Source: Rhizobiales bacterium 62-47
GTDB lineage: Bacteria > Pseudomonadota > Alphaproteobacteria > Rhizobiales > Xanthobacteraceae
Reading direction: 5' to 3'
Assembly: GCA_001899255.1 (NCBI GenBank)
Contig: MKVX01000018.1
Coordinates: forward strand, 1,241,150-1,305,149
Length of the DNA: 64,000 nucleotides
Under the pieces are notes generated by a model. The model did no database searches. It was not told the origin of the DNA and was given only the letters and a program-made list of their open reading frames with translations. A program made the translations under genes and the position numbers. Each line of letters begins with the position of its first letter. The first letter of the stretch is position 1. Positions 19,137 to 28,625 of the stretch are shown here, one piece after another.

Positions 19137-19339
19137 TTATCAACCGGGCTGCAAAAGAATGGCGAGAGCGTCTTGTCGTTGGCGGGATCGTCGCGCTTCG
19201 CCTTGTCGGCGGCTTCCAGCGCGTCGAGCGCGGCATCCATCGCCTTGTCGGGATCGGCCATCTTGCCCTGACGCTCCATGGCGTCGAGATACGCCATGTA
19301 AGCCTGATAGGCCTTTTCGTCATCGCACAGCAGGCACAT
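19133..19339 (-). CDS. Small conserved-looking protein between gatC and gatA (unknown)
   Basis: 68 residues, not recognised. It begins [20 protein letters not shown], with a CxxC pair at residues 2-5, followed by an acidic, helical middle ([14 protein letters not shown]). The C-terminus FFCSPVDK has a third Cys. Its stop overlaps the gatA start by 4 bases, and gatC ends 27 bp upstream, so it is in the gatC-gatA transcript. The CxxC plus a distal Cys might bind a metal, but only three Cys are present. The position suggests a link to the amidotransferase or simple co-transcription. Confidence 0.75.
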   Translation of the reverse strand: MCLLCDDEKAYQAYMAYLDAMERQGKMADPDKAMDAALDALEAADKAKRDDPANDKTLSPFFCSPVDK

Positions 19340-19366
19340 CGCTCGTTCCGTCTCGCAAGAGGAGTT

Positions 19367-19711
<345 letters not shown>

Positions 19712-19759
19712 CTATAGCAGACGGAGCTTTCGCACCGCAACCGCGCCCGCCGCTCGGCC

Positions 19760-20836
19760 TTACGTGCGCAACTGGCTCAGCCGATGCAACGCCGCGCCCG
19801 CCAGCGCCCGGGTCAAGTCCGCCGCAGGCATCTCGTGGGTCAACGCAACCGCCTGCCCGGCCCACAGATTGGTGAAATCGGCACTGCCGGTCTTTTCCGC
19901 CGCCGCTTTCAACGGCCCGAACGCCGCCGCCGCATGGGGGAATCCCGGACCTTCCGAGGTCACCGGTCCCAATTCGCGCATCGCGCGGTTGACGATGCCG
20001 CGCGCCGCACGCCCGGTCATGACGTTGGTGATGGCGGTCGAACCATCCTGCGCCAGCGCCAGATTCTTGCGGATGATGGCGCTGACCTTGGATTCCGGGC
20101 AGCGCAGGTAGGCTGTGCCGATCTGCACGCCGGCCGCGCCCAGCGCAAATGCGGCAGCGATGCCACGACCGTCGGCAATGCCGCCAGCCGCGATCACCGG
20201 CACCCGCACCGCATCGGCCATCTGCGGGATCAGCGCGAATGTGCCCGGCTGCGTTGCGATGTCATCGGTCAGGAACATGCTGCGATGGCCACCGGCTTCG
20301 GCGCCCTGCGCGATGATCGCATCGACGCCACGCTCCTCCAGCCACACCGCTTCCTTGACGATGGTGGCCGAGGCGATGATGACGCAGCCGGCGTCCCGCA
20401 CCCGCTTGAGCAGGCTTTCCTCCGGCAGGCCGAAATGGAAGCTGACGATCTCCGGCTTGAGCGTCTCGACCATCTCGCACATCGCGGCGTCGAACGGCGC
20501 ACGCGCGGCAGCCGGGATCGGCATCGCCGGATCGAGCTGCAACTCTTTATAATAAGGTGCGAGTTTGCTACGCCATGCCGCCTCGCGCGCCGGATCCGGC
20601 ACGGTCGGCGTGTGGGCGAAGAAATTCATCGATACCGGCGCGCTGACCTGCTGGCGGAAAATGTTGACCTGATCGCGCGCCTTCTCCGGCGACAACATCG
20701 CGCACGGTAGCGAGCCCAATGCACCGGCCTGCGCGGCGGCGATCGCCAGCTCGGTATCCATCGCACCCGCCATCGGCGCTTGCACGATCGGAAGGTCAGT
20801 CTTGAACAGGTCGAGAAGTCGGCGGTCGGGCCACAT
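19760..20836 (-). CDS. Nitronate monooxygenase family flavoprotein
   Basis: 358 residues. An FMN-dependent TIM-barrel enzyme of the 2-nitropropane dioxygenase family, which oxidises toxic alkyl nitronates. The start at ATG 20836 (MWPDRRLLDL) has GAGGA upstream. Motifs are PIVQAPMAGAMD at the N-terminus, then AQGAEAGGHRS with the catalytic-His region, VPVIAAGGIADGRG for phosphate binding, and LGAAGVQIGTAYL. The substrate cannot be read from the context. Confidence 0.88.
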   Translation of the reverse strand: MWPDRRLLDLFKTDLPIVQAPMAGAMDTELAIAAAQAGALGSLPCAMLSPEKARDQVNIFRQQVSAPVSMNFFAHTPTVPDPAREAAWRSKLAPYYKELQLDPAMPIPAAARAPFDAAMCEMVETLKPEIVSFHFGLPEESLLKRVRDAGCVIIASATIVKEAVWLEERGVDAIIAQGAEAGGHRSMFLTDDIATQPGTFALIPQMADAVRVPVIAAGGIADGRGIAAAFALGAAGVQIGTAYLRCPESKVSAIIRKNLALAQDGSTAITNVMTGRAARGIVNRAMRELGPVTSEGPGFPHAAAAFGPLKAAAEKTGSADFTNLWAGQAVALTHEMPAADLTRALAGAALHRLSQLRT

Positions 20837-20911
20837 GGCGAATGTCCTCAGGTGAAGTCTTCGTCTCGCAAATCGCACAGCCAGCGACAATGCGACATTG
20901 GCAGGGAGCAA

Positions 20912-21133
20912 TCAGCCCGCCTGTCGCTTGACCGTCCAGCGCCGGAGCGCCACGCCGCTCCAGATCGCCTCGACCAGTCCGAACGGCCACGCGCCCTGCA
21001 GGAAGCCATAAACCGATCCCGCCGCGCAAGCCATGGCAAAGCCGAGGATGTACCAGGCGCTGCGATCTTCCAGCGCATAGGTGACCAGCATCATAGACAC
21101 CGCGAACAGCCCGAACAGGCTCAGCGCATCCAT
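20912..21133 (-). CDS. Small two- or three-helix membrane protein (unknown)
   Basis: 73 residues, MDALSLFGLFAVSMMLVTYA then LEDRSAWYILGFAMACAAGS and VYGFLQGAWPFGLVEAIWSG. It ends in basic ALRRWTVKRQAG. GAGGG sits 6 bases before ATG 21133. It looks like an inner-membrane protein with two to three short transmembrane segments and a cytoplasmic basic tail. I recognise a general resemblance to small conserved alphaproteobacterial membrane proteins, with no known function. It is divergent from ruvX. Confidence 0.78.
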   Translation of the reverse strand: MDALSLFGLFAVSMMLVTYALEDRSAWYILGFAMACAAGSVYGFLQGAWPFGLVEAIWSGVALRRWTVKRQAG

Positions 21134-21263
21134 GCGAATCCCTCGAAATTGCAGCCCAGCCGAGGCCACGCTGCCCGGCGCAACATCGACGTAGCGCATC
21201 GTGGCGCGCGACGCGACCGTCATGAGCAGGTGTTTTGCGGCGTGGGGCATGATATGCGAGGCG

Positions 21264-21740
21264 ATGACCGCTCCTGTCCTGCCCCTGATCGAAGCTGTTG
21301 CACTCTGGCCCGCGCGCGGCGCGCTGATCGGGCTCGACCTCGGCACCAAGACCATCGGTGTCGCGGTATCCGATCCGGATCGCAAGCTCGCGACCGGCGT
21401 CGCGACCGTGCAGCGCACCGCCTTCACCAAGGACGCGGCCAAGTTGCTGGCCATCGCGCAGGAGCGCAACGCCAGCGGCTTCGTGCTGGGCCTCCCCATT
21501 AATATGGACGGCAGCGAAGGACCGCGCGCGCAATCGACCCGCGCTTTCGCCCGCAACTTCGCCCGCCTCACGGAATTGCCGATCGGCCTGTGGGACGAGC
21601 GGCTGTCCACCGCCGCCGTCGAGCGCGAACTGATCGCCAACGACGTCAGCCGCGCCAAGCGCGCCAAGGTGATCGACGAACACGCTGCGATCTTCATCCT
21701 GCAAGGCGCGCTCGACCGGCTCACCGCATTGCACCGCTGA
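21264..21740 (+). CDS. ruvX: YqgF/RuvX-type Holliday junction resolvase-like protein
   Basis: 158 residues. RNase H-fold nuclease of the YqgF family, implicated in 16S rRNA 5' end processing and/or Holliday junction resolution. Motifs are LIGLDLGTKTIGVAVSD with Asp25, FVLGLPINMDGSEG, LWDERLSTAAVERELI and the C-terminal DEHAAIFILQGALD with the final acidic residues. ATG 21264 is preferred because it begins just before the domain and matches the usual N-terminal length; ATG 21249 is an alternative. The AEC transporter gene follows 18 bp later. Confidence 0.9.
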   Translation: MTAPVLPLIEAVALWPARGALIGLDLGTKTIGVAVSDPDRKLATGVATVQRTAFTKDAAKLLAIAQERNASGFVLGLPINMDGSEGPRAQSTRAFARNFARLTELPIGLWDERLSTAAVERELIANDVSRAKRAKVIDEHAAIFILQGALDRLTALHR

Positions 21741-21758
21741 CCAAAGGATCGCGACCGC

Positions 21759-22688
21759 ATGCTGACGGTGTTCGCTTCGCTGGTGCCGGTGTTCCTGCTG
21801 ATCGTGCTCGGCTATGTGTTGCGCCGGATGCTCATGCGCGAGGACGCGCACTGGATCGGGCTCGAACAGCTGGTCTATTACATCCTGTTCCCGGCCCTGC
21901 TGATCGATACGCTCGGCCGCGCGAATCTCGCATCGGTGCCGGTCGCCGGGGTCGGCGGCGCGGTGTTGCTCTCGGTGCTGGCGATGGCCGCACTCTGCCT
22001 GGCATTGCGGCCGCTGCTGCACAGAACCCTCGCGATCGATGGCCCGTCTTTCACATCCGTGTTTCAGGGCGCGGTGCGCTGGCAGACCTTCGTCGCGCTG
22101 TCGGTGGCGGGCAACCTGTTCGGCGACCGCGGGCTGGCGCTCGCATCGGTGGCGATGGTGGCGATGATCCCGGTCATCAACGTGCTCAGCGTCTCGGTGC
22201 TGGCGCACTTCGCCTCGCCGCAGAAGATGCCGTGGCACTACACGCTGCTGGCGATCGCCCGCAATCCGATCATCTGGGGCTGCGTCATCGGCATCGCGCT
22301 CAACCTGTCGCATCTGCCGGTGCCGCGACCGCTCTACGAATTCGCCGGTTCGCTCGGACGTTGCTCTTTGGCCATCGGTCTGTTGGTGGTCGGCGCCGGG
22401 CTGCATCTCGAGGGCCTGATGCGGCCGCGCCCGGCAGCAATGGTGACGGTTTTCCTCAAGCTGATCGTCATGCCGGTGATGGCGATCTCGCTCGGTATGC
22501 TGTTCGGGCTGTCGGGATCGAACCTCGCGGTGGTCGCCTGCTGCGCTTCGGTGCCGAGCGCATCGAATGCTTACGTGCTGGCGCGGCAGATGGGCGGCGA
22601 CGCGCCGCTGCTGGCGCAGATCCTCACTTTGCAGACGGCGATTGCCGTGCTCACCATGCCGGTGTTCATCACTCTCGCCGGGGGGTGA
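21759..22688 (+). CDS. AEC family (auxin-efflux-carrier-like) transporter
   Basis: 309 residues with about ten hydrophobic segments, starting MLTVFASLVPVFLLIVLGYV. The family features YYILFPALLIDTLG near residue 45, and SGSNLAVVACCASVPSASNAYVLARQMG in the second half, are clear. It is an inner-membrane transporter probably exporting organic anions or amino-acid-like compounds; the substrate is unknown. It follows ruvX closely on the same strand and converges with the CPBP protease gene. Confidence 0.88.
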   Translation: MLTVFASLVPVFLLIVLGYVLRRMLMREDAHWIGLEQLVYYILFPALLIDTLGRANLASVPVAGVGGAVLLSVLAMAALCLALRPLLHRTLAIDGPSFTSVFQGAVRWQTFVALSVAGNLFGDRGLALASVAMVAMIPVINVLSVSVLAHFASPQKMPWHYTLLAIARNPIIWGCVIGIALNLSHLPVPRPLYEFAGSLGRCSLAIGLLVVGAGLHLEGLMRPRPAAMVTVFLKLIVMPVMAISLGMLFGLSGSNLAVVACCASVPSASNAYVLARQMGGDAPLLAQILTLQTAIAVLTMPVFITLAGG

Positions 22689-22697
22689 TGCGGCTGG

Positions 22698-23474
22698 CTA
22701 ATGCGTCGCGAGCCACATGGTCTGGATCGTCGCCGCCAGATTGTTGATGGCGTGCAGCACCACCGTCAGCCAGGTCGAGCCAGTGCGGTAACGCAAGTAG
22801 CCGAACAGCACGCCGATGCTCATGATCTCGGCAAAAAAGAACCAGTCGTATTGCAGGTGCATCGCAGTCCACACCAGCGACGACAGGATAATGGCACCTA
22901 CCGGCCGCAGCCATGACTCCGCCCAGCCACGAAACAGGAATCCGCGCACGAACAGCTCTTCGGTAACCGGCGCCGCGACGCAGAACGCAATCACCAGCAG
23001 CCACACCGCATTGTCGGCCTGCGCCGATTTCAGCACGTTGACCATGAAGGCCGCCGTGACTTCGCGCCCCAGCGCGCGCGACAGCAAATCCCAGGCCGTC
23101 ACCAGCACGATCAACGCGATCAGACCGAACGCAAAGTTACGCCACGAGGTCCAGCGCAGCGCCAGATAATCCACGAATGGCGTGTGCGCCGTGCGTGTCG
23201 CGATCCAGATCGCCAACAGCACCGCAGGTAAACCGGTGATGACCGACAGCGAGATGGTGACGCCGCCAGCCAGCACGTCTTTCAAGGAGTCGAAATCGAT
23301 TGCGCCCTGCTGACGCAGCAGCAGGTAGCCGACGACAGCGAGTTGCCCGACAAACATCGCGGCGAAGATAACCAGCCCCCACAGGCTGGTGCCGACAAAT
23401 TTCCAGACGCGAGGTTGACGCGGCGCCGGTTGCACCGGCGCGGCGGGGTTTTCGGATGTTTCGAAAGCGCTCAT
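22698..23474 (-). CDS. CPBP family intramembrane metalloprotease (CAAX-like)
   Basis: 258 residues from ATG 23474 (MSAFETSENP); a GTG at 23513 would add 13 residues, and neither has a clear ribosome-binding site. The protein has a proline-rich cytoplasmic N-terminus and about six to eight transmembrane segments. The Abi/CPBP motifs are complete: TEELFVRGFLFR (EExxxR), SLVWTAMHLQYD (His) and LHAINN (HxxxN). Family members are membrane-embedded proteases, sometimes involved in bacteriocin immunity or protein processing. The substrate here is unknown. Confidence 0.86.
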   Translation of the reverse strand: MSAFETSENPAAPVQPAPRQPRVWKFVGTSLWGLVIFAAMFVGQLAVVGYLLLRQQGAIDFDSLKDVLAGGVTISLSVITGLPAVLLAIWIATRTAHTPFVDYLALRWTSWRNFAFGLIALIVLVTAWDLLSRALGREVTAAFMVNVLKSAQADNAVWLLVIAFCVAAPVTEELFVRGFLFRGWAESWLRPVGAIILSSLVWTAMHLQYDWFFFAEIMSIGVLFGYLRYRTGSTWLTVVLHAINNLAATIQTMWLATH

Positions 23475-23515
23475 CGGGTCACTGTCGGGTGGAAATCTTA
23501 CCAAACTATCCACGC

Positions 23516-23608
23516 GTCATGGCCGGGTCTTGTCCCGGCCATCCACGTCTTCGCCGCTAAATCACCTTGAAGACCTGGATGCCCGCGACAAGCGTGGGCA
23601 TGACGGAC
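23516..23608. repeat. Palindromic intergenic repeat (CGTCATGGCCGGG type)
   Basis: Imperfect long inverted repeat. CGTCATGGCCGGGTCTTGTC on the left pairs with a degenerate copy ending GACAAGCGTGGGCATGACGG on the right. The left half also has an internal hairpin GGCCGGG...CCCGGCC. It lies between the CPBP and acyl-CoA dehydrogenase genes. Confidence 0.8.
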
Positions 23609-23621
23609 AGAGGACGACGCC

Positions 23622-25268
23622 CTACTCAGGCAGAGTCCGTTCCAGCAAGCCGCGCGCCTCGGTGGCGGCAAAATCCACCGCGCCATAGAGACTACCGTGC
23701 GGCTGCTTCAGCCGCGTCGCCGCAAACAATTCGGCATGTTTCGGATAGATCTCCTGCAACGCGGCCGCTGCGGCCAACAACGCGAGTAGCTCGACCGCCA
23801 AGCGGGCGACGCGTTCCGCGTCCGGTTGTCGCAACGTTTTGATAATGAACGAAACTGCCTCCTGCGCGCCCGGCAAGCCCTGCGTTTGCGCGACAAGGTG
23901 CCTGAGCACATCGCTGGCGCCCTCCGGTTCGCGCGCCAAGGCACGCAACACGTCAAGGCACATGACGTTGCCCGAGCCTTCCCAGATGGCATTAACCGGG
24001 GATTCACGATAATGCCGAGCCAGGATGCCTTCCTCGACATAACCATTGCCACCAAGGCACTCCATCGCCTCGTAGACGAAGCCCGGCGCGCTCTTGCAGG
24101 TCCAGTATTTCACCACCGGTGTCAGCAGGCGCATGTACGCCGCTTCGAGCTTGTCCGCCGGTGCGCGATCGAAGGCGCGGCACAGCCGCATCGCCAGCGC
24201 CGTCGACGCCTCGACATGCAGCGCCATGTCGGCGAGCACGCTCTTCATGAGCGGCTGATCGGACAAATGTTTCTGGAATACGCTGCGGTGCCGCGCGTGA
24301 TGCAGTGCATGTGCCAGCCCCGAACGCATCAGTCCGACCGATGCCGTCGCGCAATCCTGCCGCGTCAGTGATACCATCTGAATAATGGTCGGGATGCCGC
24401 GCCCCTCCTCGCCGAGCCGCAACGCATAAGCGTCATTGAATTCGACTTCCGACGACGCATTGGAACGATTGCCGAGCTTGTCCTTCAAGCGCTGGAAATG
24501 GATGCCGTTGACCGAGCCATCCGGTGCGAAGCGCGGCATGAAGAAACAGGTCAGGCCGCCTTCAGCCTGCGCCAGCACCAGAAAGGCATCGCACATCGGC
24601 GCCGACATAAACCACTTGTGGCCGGTGATGCGATAGGCATCGCCGTCGCGCACCGCGCGGGTGATGTTGGCGCGGACATCGGTGCCGCCCTGCTTCTCGG
24701 TCATGCCCATGCCCATGGTCATGCCGCGCTTGCTCCACCACGGCGCGAAGCTAGGATCGTAGCTGCGGTTGCCGAGCACCGGCATCACCTTGGCGCGCAG
24801 CGCCGGATCGCTCGACAGCGCACCAACGGCGGCGCGCGTCATGGTGATCGGGCACAGATGTCCGGTTTCGACCTGCGAGGCGATGAAGAAACGCGCTGCG
24901 CGCAACACTTCGGATGCGCCGCCGGCCGTCTCGCCGTTGGCATTCCACGTCGAGTTGTGGATGCCGGCATGCGCGCTATGCGCCATCAACTCGTGATAGG
25001 CCGGATGAAACTCGACTTCATCGCGGCGGAAACCGCGCGCGTCGAATGTCTTCAGCTTCGGCGTGTTCTCGTTGGCGAGCCGCCCGCGCTGCGCCATCGC
25101 CGCCGAGCCCCAGTGCTTGCCGAATTCCGTCAGGTCCGCCGTGGCCGACGCGCCGCCGTTGGCGGCGACCGCATCCATCAACGGACGGTCGAGCGTGAAC
25201 AGATTCACGTCCTCGAACGGCGGCGACTGATTGAAGACGTCATGCGTTGCCAACGATGTCTGCGCCAT
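23622..25268 (-). CDS. AidB-like acyl-CoA dehydrogenase
   Basis: 548 residues, longer than ordinary acyl-CoA dehydrogenases (~380-400) and typical of the AidB branch. ATG 25268 (MAQTSLATHDVFNQSPPFED) is the start. Conserved pieces are MGMGMTEKQGGTDVRANIT (FAD/substrate contact), GHKWFMSAPMCDAFLVLAQ, LGNRSNASSEVEFNDAYA, RQDCATASVGLMRSGLAHAL and ECLGGNGYVEE. E. coli AidB is induced by alkylation damage and binds DNA, but it is not known whether this homologue does either. It is divergent from nothing: both neighbours are also minus strand. Confidence 0.88.
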   Translation of the reverse strand: MAQTSLATHDVFNQSPPFEDVNLFTLDRPLMDAVAANGGASATADLTEFGKHWGSAAMAQRGRLANENTPKLKTFDARGFRRDEVEFHPAYHELMAHSAHAGIHNSTWNANGETAGGASEVLRAARFFIASQVETGHLCPITMTRAAVGALSSDPALRAKVMPVLGNRSYDPSFAPWWSKRGMTMGMGMTEKQGGTDVRANITRAVRDGDAYRITGHKWFMSAPMCDAFLVLAQAEGGLTCFFMPRFAPDGSVNGIHFQRLKDKLGNRSNASSEVEFNDAYALRLGEEGRGIPTIIQMVSLTRQDCATASVGLMRSGLAHALHHARHRSVFQKHLSDQPLMKSVLADMALHVEASTALAMRLCRAFDRAPADKLEAAYMRLLTPVVKYWTCKSAPGFVYEAMECLGGNGYVEEGILARHYRESPVNAIWEGSGNVMCLDVLRALAREPEGASDVLRHLVAQTQGLPGAQEAVSFIIKTLRQPDAERVARLAVELLALLAAAAALQEIYPKHAELFAATRLKQPHGSLYGAVDFAATEARGLLERTLPE

Positions 25269-25332
25269 GAGAACGATCCTTGCTGCCATCTCGTCCGGTT
25301 CAGTTTATGCCAGAACGGCGACGTGGGGCGGA

Positions 25333-26115
25333 TCAATTTTTGCTTTTCGCGACAATGGGAAAATCATAAGACGCGCGCGCAATCCCGGGCAGCGAAAAGT
25401 GCCACCACTCCAGCCGGTAGTTTTTGAATCCGGCGCTGCTCATTGCCGCCAGTAACGTCTCGCGCCAGCGTCGTTGCTGCGGCGTGATCGCACGCGACGC
25501 GGCGTGCGCCTTGGCATCGGAGCAATCGTAGCCGGTGCCCATATCGACACTGGCCTCGGGCGCGCGCAGCGGTTCGGCGGCGGTGCAATCGGCATACGCG
25601 CGGCGCGAATCGAACGACGGCCCCTTGGTCGCGCGCAAGTCCACCAAGGTCAGATCGACCGCCGCGCCGCTGGAATGGCCGGAGCGGGTTGCGACATAGC
25701 CGAGCCGAAACAGTTCGGTCTTGCTGAAAGAGGGATTGTAGCGTCGTTGCGCAGGAGTTTCGTTGCCGTCCTGCGCCCAGGCATAGATGTCGTCGACCGC
25801 GCGTTGCGGCCGGTAGCAATCCAGCATCTTCAGCGAAAGTTGCCGCTGCGCCAGTTCGCGCTGGGCCTGACGCAGCGCCAGCCCGACGGCGCGCCGCACG
25901 ATGCATTCAGCCGCCTCGTAACCGGCCAACCGGCGGCCGACGAAATTGTTGGCGCCGGCATAGCGAATATCCTGCTGGATGCTCGGATCGATATCGCGCA
26001 GATAGACGAAATCGGCCGGCAGCGGGTCGGCTTGCGCGCGGCCAGCCGTGAGCGCCGTCATCGCCGCGATTGCAGCCACAATGAGGTTCGCGGCCACTCG
26101 ATTGAAACAAGGCAT
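25333..26115 (-). CDS. VanX/DdpX-like D-alanyl-D-alanine dipeptidase (M15D), periplasmic
   Basis: 260 residues from ATG 26115 ([13 protein letters not shown]); ATG 26130 is an equally possible start. A signal peptide ends near AGRAQA. The zinc-peptidase signature is present: [15 protein letters not shown] (His and Asp ligands) and [10 protein letters not shown] (catalytic Glu, third His). [16 protein letters not shown] carries the conserved Arg. Such enzymes cleave free D-Ala-D-Ala or related dipeptides from the cell wall. As a single gene without van partners, it is probably for peptidoglycan recycling or nutrition rather than glycopeptide resistance. Divergent from pyrB. Confidence 0.9.
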   Translation of the reverse strand: MPCFNRVAANLIVAAIAAMTALTAGRAQADPLPADFVYLRDIDPSIQQDIRYAGANNFVGRRLAGYEAAECIVRRAVGLALRQAQRELAQRQLSLKMLDCYRPQRAVDDIYAWAQDGNETPAQRRYNPSFSKTELFRLGYVATRSGHSSGAAVDLTLVDLRATKGPSFDSRRAYADCTAAEPLRAPEASVDMGTGYDCSDAKAHAASRAITPQQRRWRETLLAAMSSAGFKNYRLEWWHFSLPGIARASYDFPIVAKSKN

Positions 26116-26275
26116 GGTCAGGGTACCCATAACGGTCGACCGGGGGCTTGAGGGCGACCATAACTCGGCCCTCCCCGACATCTTTACCCTCACCGCCGAC
26201 AGAGCGGGGGATAAGTCCGATGCCGGCAGATCGCCCTTGCCCCGATTTCCAACTCTGCCTATAGCTCTTGCTTTA

Positions 26276-27229
26276 ATGACCCTCGCAACCAAATCGACTT
26301 TCGCCCTCGCCCACCGGCATCTGCTGGGGATTGAGGGACTATCCGCGTCCGACATCACCGGCCTGCTCGATCTCGCCGAAGAATATGTCGAACTCAACCG
26401 TCAGGTTGACAAGAAGCACACCAGCCTGCGCGGCCGCACGCAGGTCAATCTGTTCTTCGAAGCCTCGACGCGCACGCAATCCTCGTTCGAACTGGCCGGC
26501 AAACGGCTCGGCGCCGACGTCATGAATATGTCGGTCTCCTCGTCATCGATCCGCAAGGGCGAGACGCTGATCGATACTGCGGCCACGCTCAACGCCATGC
26601 ACCCGGACATCCTCGTCGTGCGCCATCACGCCTCGGGCGCGGTAGAACTGCTGGCGCGCAAGGTCGACGGTTCTGTGGTCAACGCCGGGGACGGCTCTCA
26701 CGAACATCCAACGCAAGCCCTGCTCGATGCGCTGACCATCCGCCGCAACAAGGGACGGCTCGAAGGATTGCTGGTCGCGATCTGCGGCGACGTGCTGCAT
26801 TCGCGCGTGGCGCGCTCCAACATCATCCTGCTCAACGCCATGGGCGCACGCGTGCGTGTCGTCGGCCCCTCGACGTTGCTGCCGAGCGGCATTGAACGCA
26901 TGGGCGTCGAAGTGGCGCGCAACATGCGCGACGGTCTCAACGGCGCGGATATCGTGATGATGCTGCGCCTGCAGCGCGAACGCATGAACGGATCTTTCGT
27001 GCCGTCGAGCCAGGAGTACTTCCAGTACTTCGGCCTCGATCAACAGAAGCTCGCTTACGCCAAGCCCGATGCGTTGGTGATGCATCCGGGACCGATGAAT
27101 CGCGGCGTCGAGATCGACTCGATCGTTGCCGATGGCGCACGTTCGCTGATCCGCGAACAGGTCGAGATGGGCGTCGCGGTGCGCATGGCCGTGCTCGAGG
27201 CGCTGGCGCGCAACCTGCCGAACGCATGA
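26276..27229 (+). CDS. pyrB: Aspartate carbamoyltransferase catalytic subunit
   Basis: 317 residues. Makes carbamoyl-aspartate in pyrimidine synthesis. Carbamoyl-phosphate motif STRT (64-67, in [12 protein letters not shown]), the SSxxKGE-like loop [11 protein letters not shown], and [17 protein letters not shown] are intact, as is the C-terminal [12 protein letters not shown] 26276 fits the family start ([20 protein letters not shown]); the frame is open further upstream into the divergent gene's promoter region. It is followed 13 bp later by a dihydroorotase-like gene, with which it probably forms a complex. Confidence 0.97.
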   Translation: MTLATKSTFALAHRHLLGIEGLSASDITGLLDLAEEYVELNRQVDKKHTSLRGRTQVNLFFEASTRTQSSFELAGKRLGADVMNMSVSSSSIRKGETLIDTAATLNAMHPDILVVRHHASGAVELLARKVDGSVVNAGDGSHEHPTQALLDALTIRRNKGRLEGLLVAICGDVLHSRVARSNIILLNAMGARVRVVGPSTLLPSGIERMGVEVARNMRDGLNGADIVMMLRLQRERMNGSFVPSSQEYFQYFGLDQQKLAYAKPDALVMHPGPMNRGVEIDSIVADGARSLIREQVEMGVAVRMAVLEALARNLPNA

Positions 27230-27242
27230 ACCGGGATACGAG

Positions 27243-28544
27243 ATGCTGACCGACCGCCACCCGATCCTGCTCGCCAACGCCCGCCTGATCGATCCGTCAC
27301 GCGATATCGATGCGCCGGGCGACGTGCTGATCGCCGACGGCGTGATCCGCGATGCGCGGCGCGGCATCGCCGCATCCGGCGTGCCGGAAGGCACCAAGGT
27401 GATCGACTGCGGCGGCAAGATCGTGGCACCTGGCCTGATCGATATGCGCGCTTTCGTCGGCGAACCCGGCGCCAGCCACCGCGAGACCTTCGCCTCGGCC
27501 AGCCAGGCGGCTGCGGCCGGCGGCATCACCACCATCATCTGTCAACCGGACACGTCGCCGGTGATCGATAACTCGGCCACGGTGGATTTCGTCCTTCGCC
27601 GCGCGCGCGACACCGCCATCGTCAACATCCACCCCATGGCGGCGCTGACCAAGGGCATGGCCGGCACCGAGATGACCGAATTCGGCCTGTTGAAGGCGGC
27701 CGGTGCTGTGGCCTTTACCGACGGCAACACCAGCGTGATGAATGCACAGGTGATGCGCCGCGCCCTCACCTACGCGCGCGATTTCGACGTGCTGATCGTG
27801 CATCACACCGAAGATCCGCATCTGGTCGGCGAAGGCGTCATGAACGAGGGTGAGTTCGCCACTCGGCTCGGCCTGATGGGCGTGCCAGCCGCCGCCGAGG
27901 CGATGATGCTTGAGCGCGACATCCGCCTCGTGACATTGACCGGTGGCCGCTATCACGCGGCATCTGTTACCTGCCGCGAGTCGCTCGAAGTTCTGAAACG
28001 TGCGCGCGATGCCGGACTGGCAGTCAGCGCCTCGGCGTCGATCAATCACCTGACGCTGAATGAAAACGATATCGGCCCCTATCGCACCTTCCTCAAGCTG
28101 GTGCCGCCTTTGCGCACCGAAGCGGATCGCACTGCGCTGGTCGAAGCGCTGGCGTCGGGACTGATCGATGTCGCAATGTCGGATCACAACCCACAGGACG
28201 TCGAGACCAAGCGGCTGCCGTTTGCCGAAGCCGCGGCCGGTGCGATCGGACTCGAGACGATGCTGTCGGCGGCGCTGCGCCTGGTGCACAGCGGCGACCT
28301 GAATTTCAAGACGCTGATCCGCGCCATGTCGACCCGTCCCGCTGCATTGCTCGGCCTGCCCGGCGGCACGCTCCGCCCCGGCGCCGTGGCGGATGTCATC
28401 GTGATCGACCCGGACATGCCGTGGATACTCGATCCCGCCGAACTCAAATCGCAATGCAAGAACACGCCGTTCGACGACGCGCGGTTCAGCGGCCGCGTCA
28501 CCCACACCATCGTCAGCGGACGGACGGTCTATCAGCTTGCGTGA
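27243..28544 (+). CDS. Dihydroorotase-like protein lacking catalytic His (PyrC'/pseudo-dihydroorotase)
   Basis: 433 residues, clear type I dihydroorotase fold. The active-site metal motif DxHxH is DMRAF here (residues 67-71), so both histidines are replaced (Arg69, Phe71). The expected HxxED-type metal region reads HHTEDP. Further on, VTPHH is replaced by SASINH, while the late Asp in AMSDHNPQ remains. This pattern matches the inactive PyrC' proteins that some bacteria carry next to pyrB and that are needed for assembly of the aspartate carbamoyltransferase holoenzyme. I infer a structural or regulatory role and expect an active dihydroorotase elsewhere in the genome. Only 13 bp from pyrB. 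Confidence 0.9.
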   Translation: MLTDRHPILLANARLIDPSRDIDAPGDVLIADGVIRDARRGIAASGVPEGTKVIDCGGKIVAPGLIDMRAFVGEPGASHRETFASASQAAAAGGITTIICQPDTSPVIDNSATVDFVLRRARDTAIVNIHPMAALTKGMAGTEMTEFGLLKAAGAVAFTDGNTSVMNAQVMRRALTYARDFDVLIVHHTEDPHLVGEGVMNEGEFATRLGLMGVPAAAEAMMLERDIRLVTLTGGRYHAASVTCRESLEVLKRARDAGLAVSASASINHLTLNENDIGPYRTFLKLVPPLRTEADRTALVEALASGLIDVAMSDHNPQDVETKRLPFAEAAAGAIGLETMLSAALRLVHSGDLNFKTLIRAMSTRPAALLGLPGGTLRPGAVADVIVIDPDMPWILDPAELKSQCKNTPFDDARFSGRVTHTIVSGRTVYQLA

Positions 28545-28625
28545 TGGCGACAGGCCGCCGCGCGTGGTTTATGTTGCAGCGGCCACTTCGCATTCGGGCC
28601 GATCGCATCCGCGGAACGGGATATC

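Noticed and set aside
20796-22406. A 536-codon minus-strand frame covering ruvX and part of the AEC transporter gene
   Set aside because: It contradicts several well-supported genes on both strands and its product is low in recognisable structure.
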